Assembly (NCBI GenBank): GCA_946480485.1
Contig: CAMLJW010000299.1
Location: 1 to 6,705, forward strand
Direction of reading: 5' to 3'
DNA from: an uncultured Streptomyces sp.
Lineage (GTDB): Bacteria > Actinomycetota > Actinomycetes > Streptomycetales > Streptomycetaceae
DNA length: 6,705 nucleotides
A model generated the notes under the pieces. It saw nothing but the letters and a program-made list of their open reading frames with translations. It was not told where the DNA came from and did not search any database. Positions 5,393 through 6,705 of this stretch are shown one piece after another; position 1 is the first letter of the stretch; the number at the start of each line of letters is the position of its first letter. A program made the translations under genes and the position numbers.

Positions 5393-5932
5393 TCAGCGGC
5401 GCTTTCGGCGGAACAAGAGCCGGTGAAGCCCCGCAGGGACGGGCTGCCGCGTCGTCGCGGACGTCGGCAGGGGCGGGGCAGCGAGCGAGCTGTCGGGCAG
5501 CTCGGCCCGGTCCCCCGTCGGTTCCAGGCGGAACACCCGGCACTCGCGCGCCCACCGCTCGGGCATGGCCTCACTGTCGCGCGCGTTCAGACGCTTGCCC
5601 TTCAGCTCGGCGACCGCCGCGTCCCACTCGGGGGAGCGGGGGGCCAGTTCCACGACGCTCGCCGACCAGGAGACGAGCCGCCCGCCCTTGTCCTTGCTGC
5701 GTACGGTGACCACCGCATCGCCGCCGTCGACCAGCCCCGGCAGCGGCTGCTCGCCGGGCCCGTCACCTACGAGACACACCGCCCCGTCGTGCCACACATG
5801 CCACAGCGCGCGGGCCGGCACCCCGTGTCCCTCCACATGGAGCGCCGGTACGCCATGGCCCCGAACCCAGATGAGCCCGGACTTCTTGGTGGCCTCCTCG
5901 ACGAGGGCGCGGCCGAGCAGGTGATCCGTCAT
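5393..5932 (-). CDS. PNPOx-like FMN-binding split-barrel protein (putative), 179 aa
   Basis: The pattern of the central region (RALWHVWHDGAVCLVGDGPG, 41-60; DAVVTVRSKDKGGRLVSWSASVVEL, 72-96; PEWDAAVAELKGKRLNA, 101-117; ERWARECRVFRLEP, 125-138) resembles the pyridoxamine 5'-phosphate oxidase-like split barrel, a fold that often binds flavin or F420 in actinomycetes. No substrate can be assigned. The C-terminus is a Pro/Ala-rich tail ending in RRLLFRRKRR-like basic residues, probably disordered. An imperfect 10-residue duplication, GHGVPALHVE then GHGVPARALW (25-44), lies near the N-terminus. ATG 5932 gives the natural N-terminus MTDHLLGRALVEEA. There is no Shine-Dalgarno before it, but a TAGGCT hexamer lies 6 bases upstream. 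It is 23 bp downstream of the CorA-type gene on the same strand and may be cotranscribed with it. The gene is secure; the family is a moderate-confidence inference. Confidence 0.85.
   Translation of the reverse strand: MTDHLLGRALVEEATKKSGLIWVRGHGVPALHVEGHGVPARALWHVWHDGAVCLVGDGPGEQPLPGLVDGGDAVVTVRSKDKGGRLVSWSASVVELAPRSPEWDAAVAELKGKRLNARDSEAMPERWARECRVFRLEPTGDRAELPDSSLAAPPLPTSATTRQPVPAGLHRLLFRRKRR
5801..5860 (-). repeat. Imperfect 30-bp tandem duplication inside the split-barrel-like gene
   Basis: Bases 5831-5860 and 5801-5830 encode GHGVPALHVE and GHGVPARALW. By hand count 18 of 30 bases match, most of them in the half that encodes GHGVPA. The duplication keeps the frame and adds 10 residues just before the first conserved strand (ALWHVWH). 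Confidence 0.5.
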
Positions 5933-5938
5933 GGGACC

Positions 5939-5944
5939 AGCCTA
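5939..5944 (-). promoter_or_regulatory. Possible -10 box for a leaderless transcript of the split-barrel-like gene
   Basis: On the minus strand TAGGCT ends 6 bases before ATG 5932, so the start codon A would be at +1. The absence of a Shine-Dalgarno fits. No -35 match is visible, and the gene could instead be read from the CorA-type transcript 23 bp upstream. Confidence 0.33.
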
Positions 5945-5955
5945 GCCGGGGGGCT

Positions 5956-6705
5956 TCACAGCCAGCCGTTGCGCTTCAGCGTGCGGTGGATCGCGAAGCA
6001 GATGGTCACGGTCAGCCCCATCACCATCGGGTACCCGAACCGCCAGTGCAACTCCGGCATGTGATCGAAGTTCATGCCGTACACCCCGCACACCATCGTC
6101 GGCACGGCGATGATCGCGGCCCAGGACGTGATCTTGCGCATGTCCTCGTTCTGCGCGACCGAGGCCTGCGCGAGGTTCGCCTGGAGGATCGAGTTGAGGA
6201 GCTCGTCGAAGCCGAGGACCTGCTCCTGGACGCGGGCGAGGTGGTCGGCGACGTCCCGGAAGTACTTCTGGATGTCGGGGTCCACGAGCCGCATCGGCCG
6301 CTCGCTCAGCAGCTGCATGGGCCGCAGCAGCGGCGAAACCGCTCGCTTGAACGCCAGTACCTCCCGCTTGAGCTGGTAGATCCGCGCCGAGTCGACTCCG
6401 CGTGAGGTCCCGCCCTTGCGCCCCGGCGAGAACACCGAGGTCTCGACCTCGTCGATGTCGTCCTGCACGGCGTCGGCGACCGCGATGTACCCGTCGACGA
6501 CATGGTCGGCGATGGCGTGCAGCACGGCCGACGGGCCCTTGGCGAGCAGCTCGGGGTCGTCCTGGAGGCGGTGCCGGAGCGCCCGTAGCGAGCCCTGGCC
6601 GCCGTGCCGGACGGTGATGAAGAAGTCCCGGCCGGTGAAGCACATCACCTCGCCGGTCTCGACGACCTCGCTGCTGGCGGAGAGCTCGTCGTGGTCGATG
6701 TAGTG
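5956..6705 (-). CDS. corA: CorA-family magnesium/cobalt transporter (N-terminus outside window)
   Basis: The gene enters from the right edge in frame at 6705 and ends at TGA 5956-5958; 249 codons are visible and the N-terminal third or so is missing. CorA proteins are pentameric inner-membrane channels for Mg2+, sometimes Co2+ or Ni2+. The visible part begins in the cytosolic alpha/beta domain (HYIDHDELSASSEVV, FTGRDFFITVRH). It continues through long helices (DDIDEVETSVFSPGR; IYQLKREVLAFKRAVSPLLR; LARVQEQVLGFDELLNSILQ). It ends with the two membrane helices: WAAIIAVPTMVCGVYGMNF, with the GMN selectivity motif at 6070-6078, and FGYPMVMGLTVTICFAIHR. The loop between them contains MPELHW, matching the usual MPE-type sequence. 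The terminal RTLKRNGWL provides the basic cytosolic end. All hallmarks are intact. The split-barrel-like gene follows on the same strand after 23 bp. Confidence 0.95.
   Translation of the reverse strand, partial: HYIDHDELSASSEVVETGEVMCFTGRDFFITVRHGGQGSLRALRHRLQDDPELLAKGPSAVLHAIADHVVDGYIAVADAVQDDIDEVETSVFSPGRKGGTSRGVDSARIYQLKREVLAFKRAVSPLLRPMQLLSERPMRLVDPDIQKYFRDVADHLARVQEQVLGFDELLNSILQANLAQASVAQNEDMRKITSWAAIIAVPTMVCGVYGMNFDHMPELHWRFGYPMVMGLTVTICFAIHRTLKRNGWL

Overview
The window looks like a core chromosomal segment of a Streptomyces or a very close actinomycete. GC is very high, third codon positions are almost always G or C, and the gene families and their order (TatB tail, Mrp, DUF1003 protein, MgtE-N/CBS protein, CorA-type transporter) are typical of that genus. 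No transposase, integrase, CRISPR array, tRNA or rRNA was seen. It reads as an ordinary housekeeping region with some unusual regulatory and architectural details.

Layout from left to right. Positions 1-212 (+) hold the 3' end of tatB, ending in a serine-rich tail. Positions 444-1115 (+) encode a 223-residue protein of unknown function. A perfect 21-bp inverted repeat (1157-1204) separates it from a convergent minus-strand cluster. In transcription order that cluster is a soluble PRC-barrel/MgtE-N/CBS protein (4275-2968), a two-helix DUF1003 membrane protein (2978-2400, overlapping its upstream neighbour by 11 bp) and the Fe-S carrier ATPase mrp (2355-1222). mrp ends 17 bp before the hairpin and may also have its own leaderless promoter. 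The 244-bp divergent region 4276-4519 carries hexamer repeats in the leader of the MgtE-like gene and a 10-bp direct repeat, and leads on the + strand to a lipoprotein gene (4520-5281). Beyond a short intergenic stretch with hairpins and what I recognise as a common Streptomyces intergenic repeat, a minus-strand pair follows: a 5' truncated CorA-family transporter (5956-6705 and beyond) and, 23 bp downstream of it, a small protein resembling the FMN-binding split-barrel (PNPOx-like) family (5393-5932).

How the genes may work together: three products relate by family to divalent cations or to the membrane close by, namely the MgtE-like protein without a pore domain, the DUF1003 membrane protein translated in overlap with it, and the CorA-type channel. 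The most interesting reading is that the pore-less MgtE-like protein is a cytosolic Mg2+ or nucleotide sensor that acts with the DUF1003 protein. That is inference. I found no clear evidence of a wholly new system.
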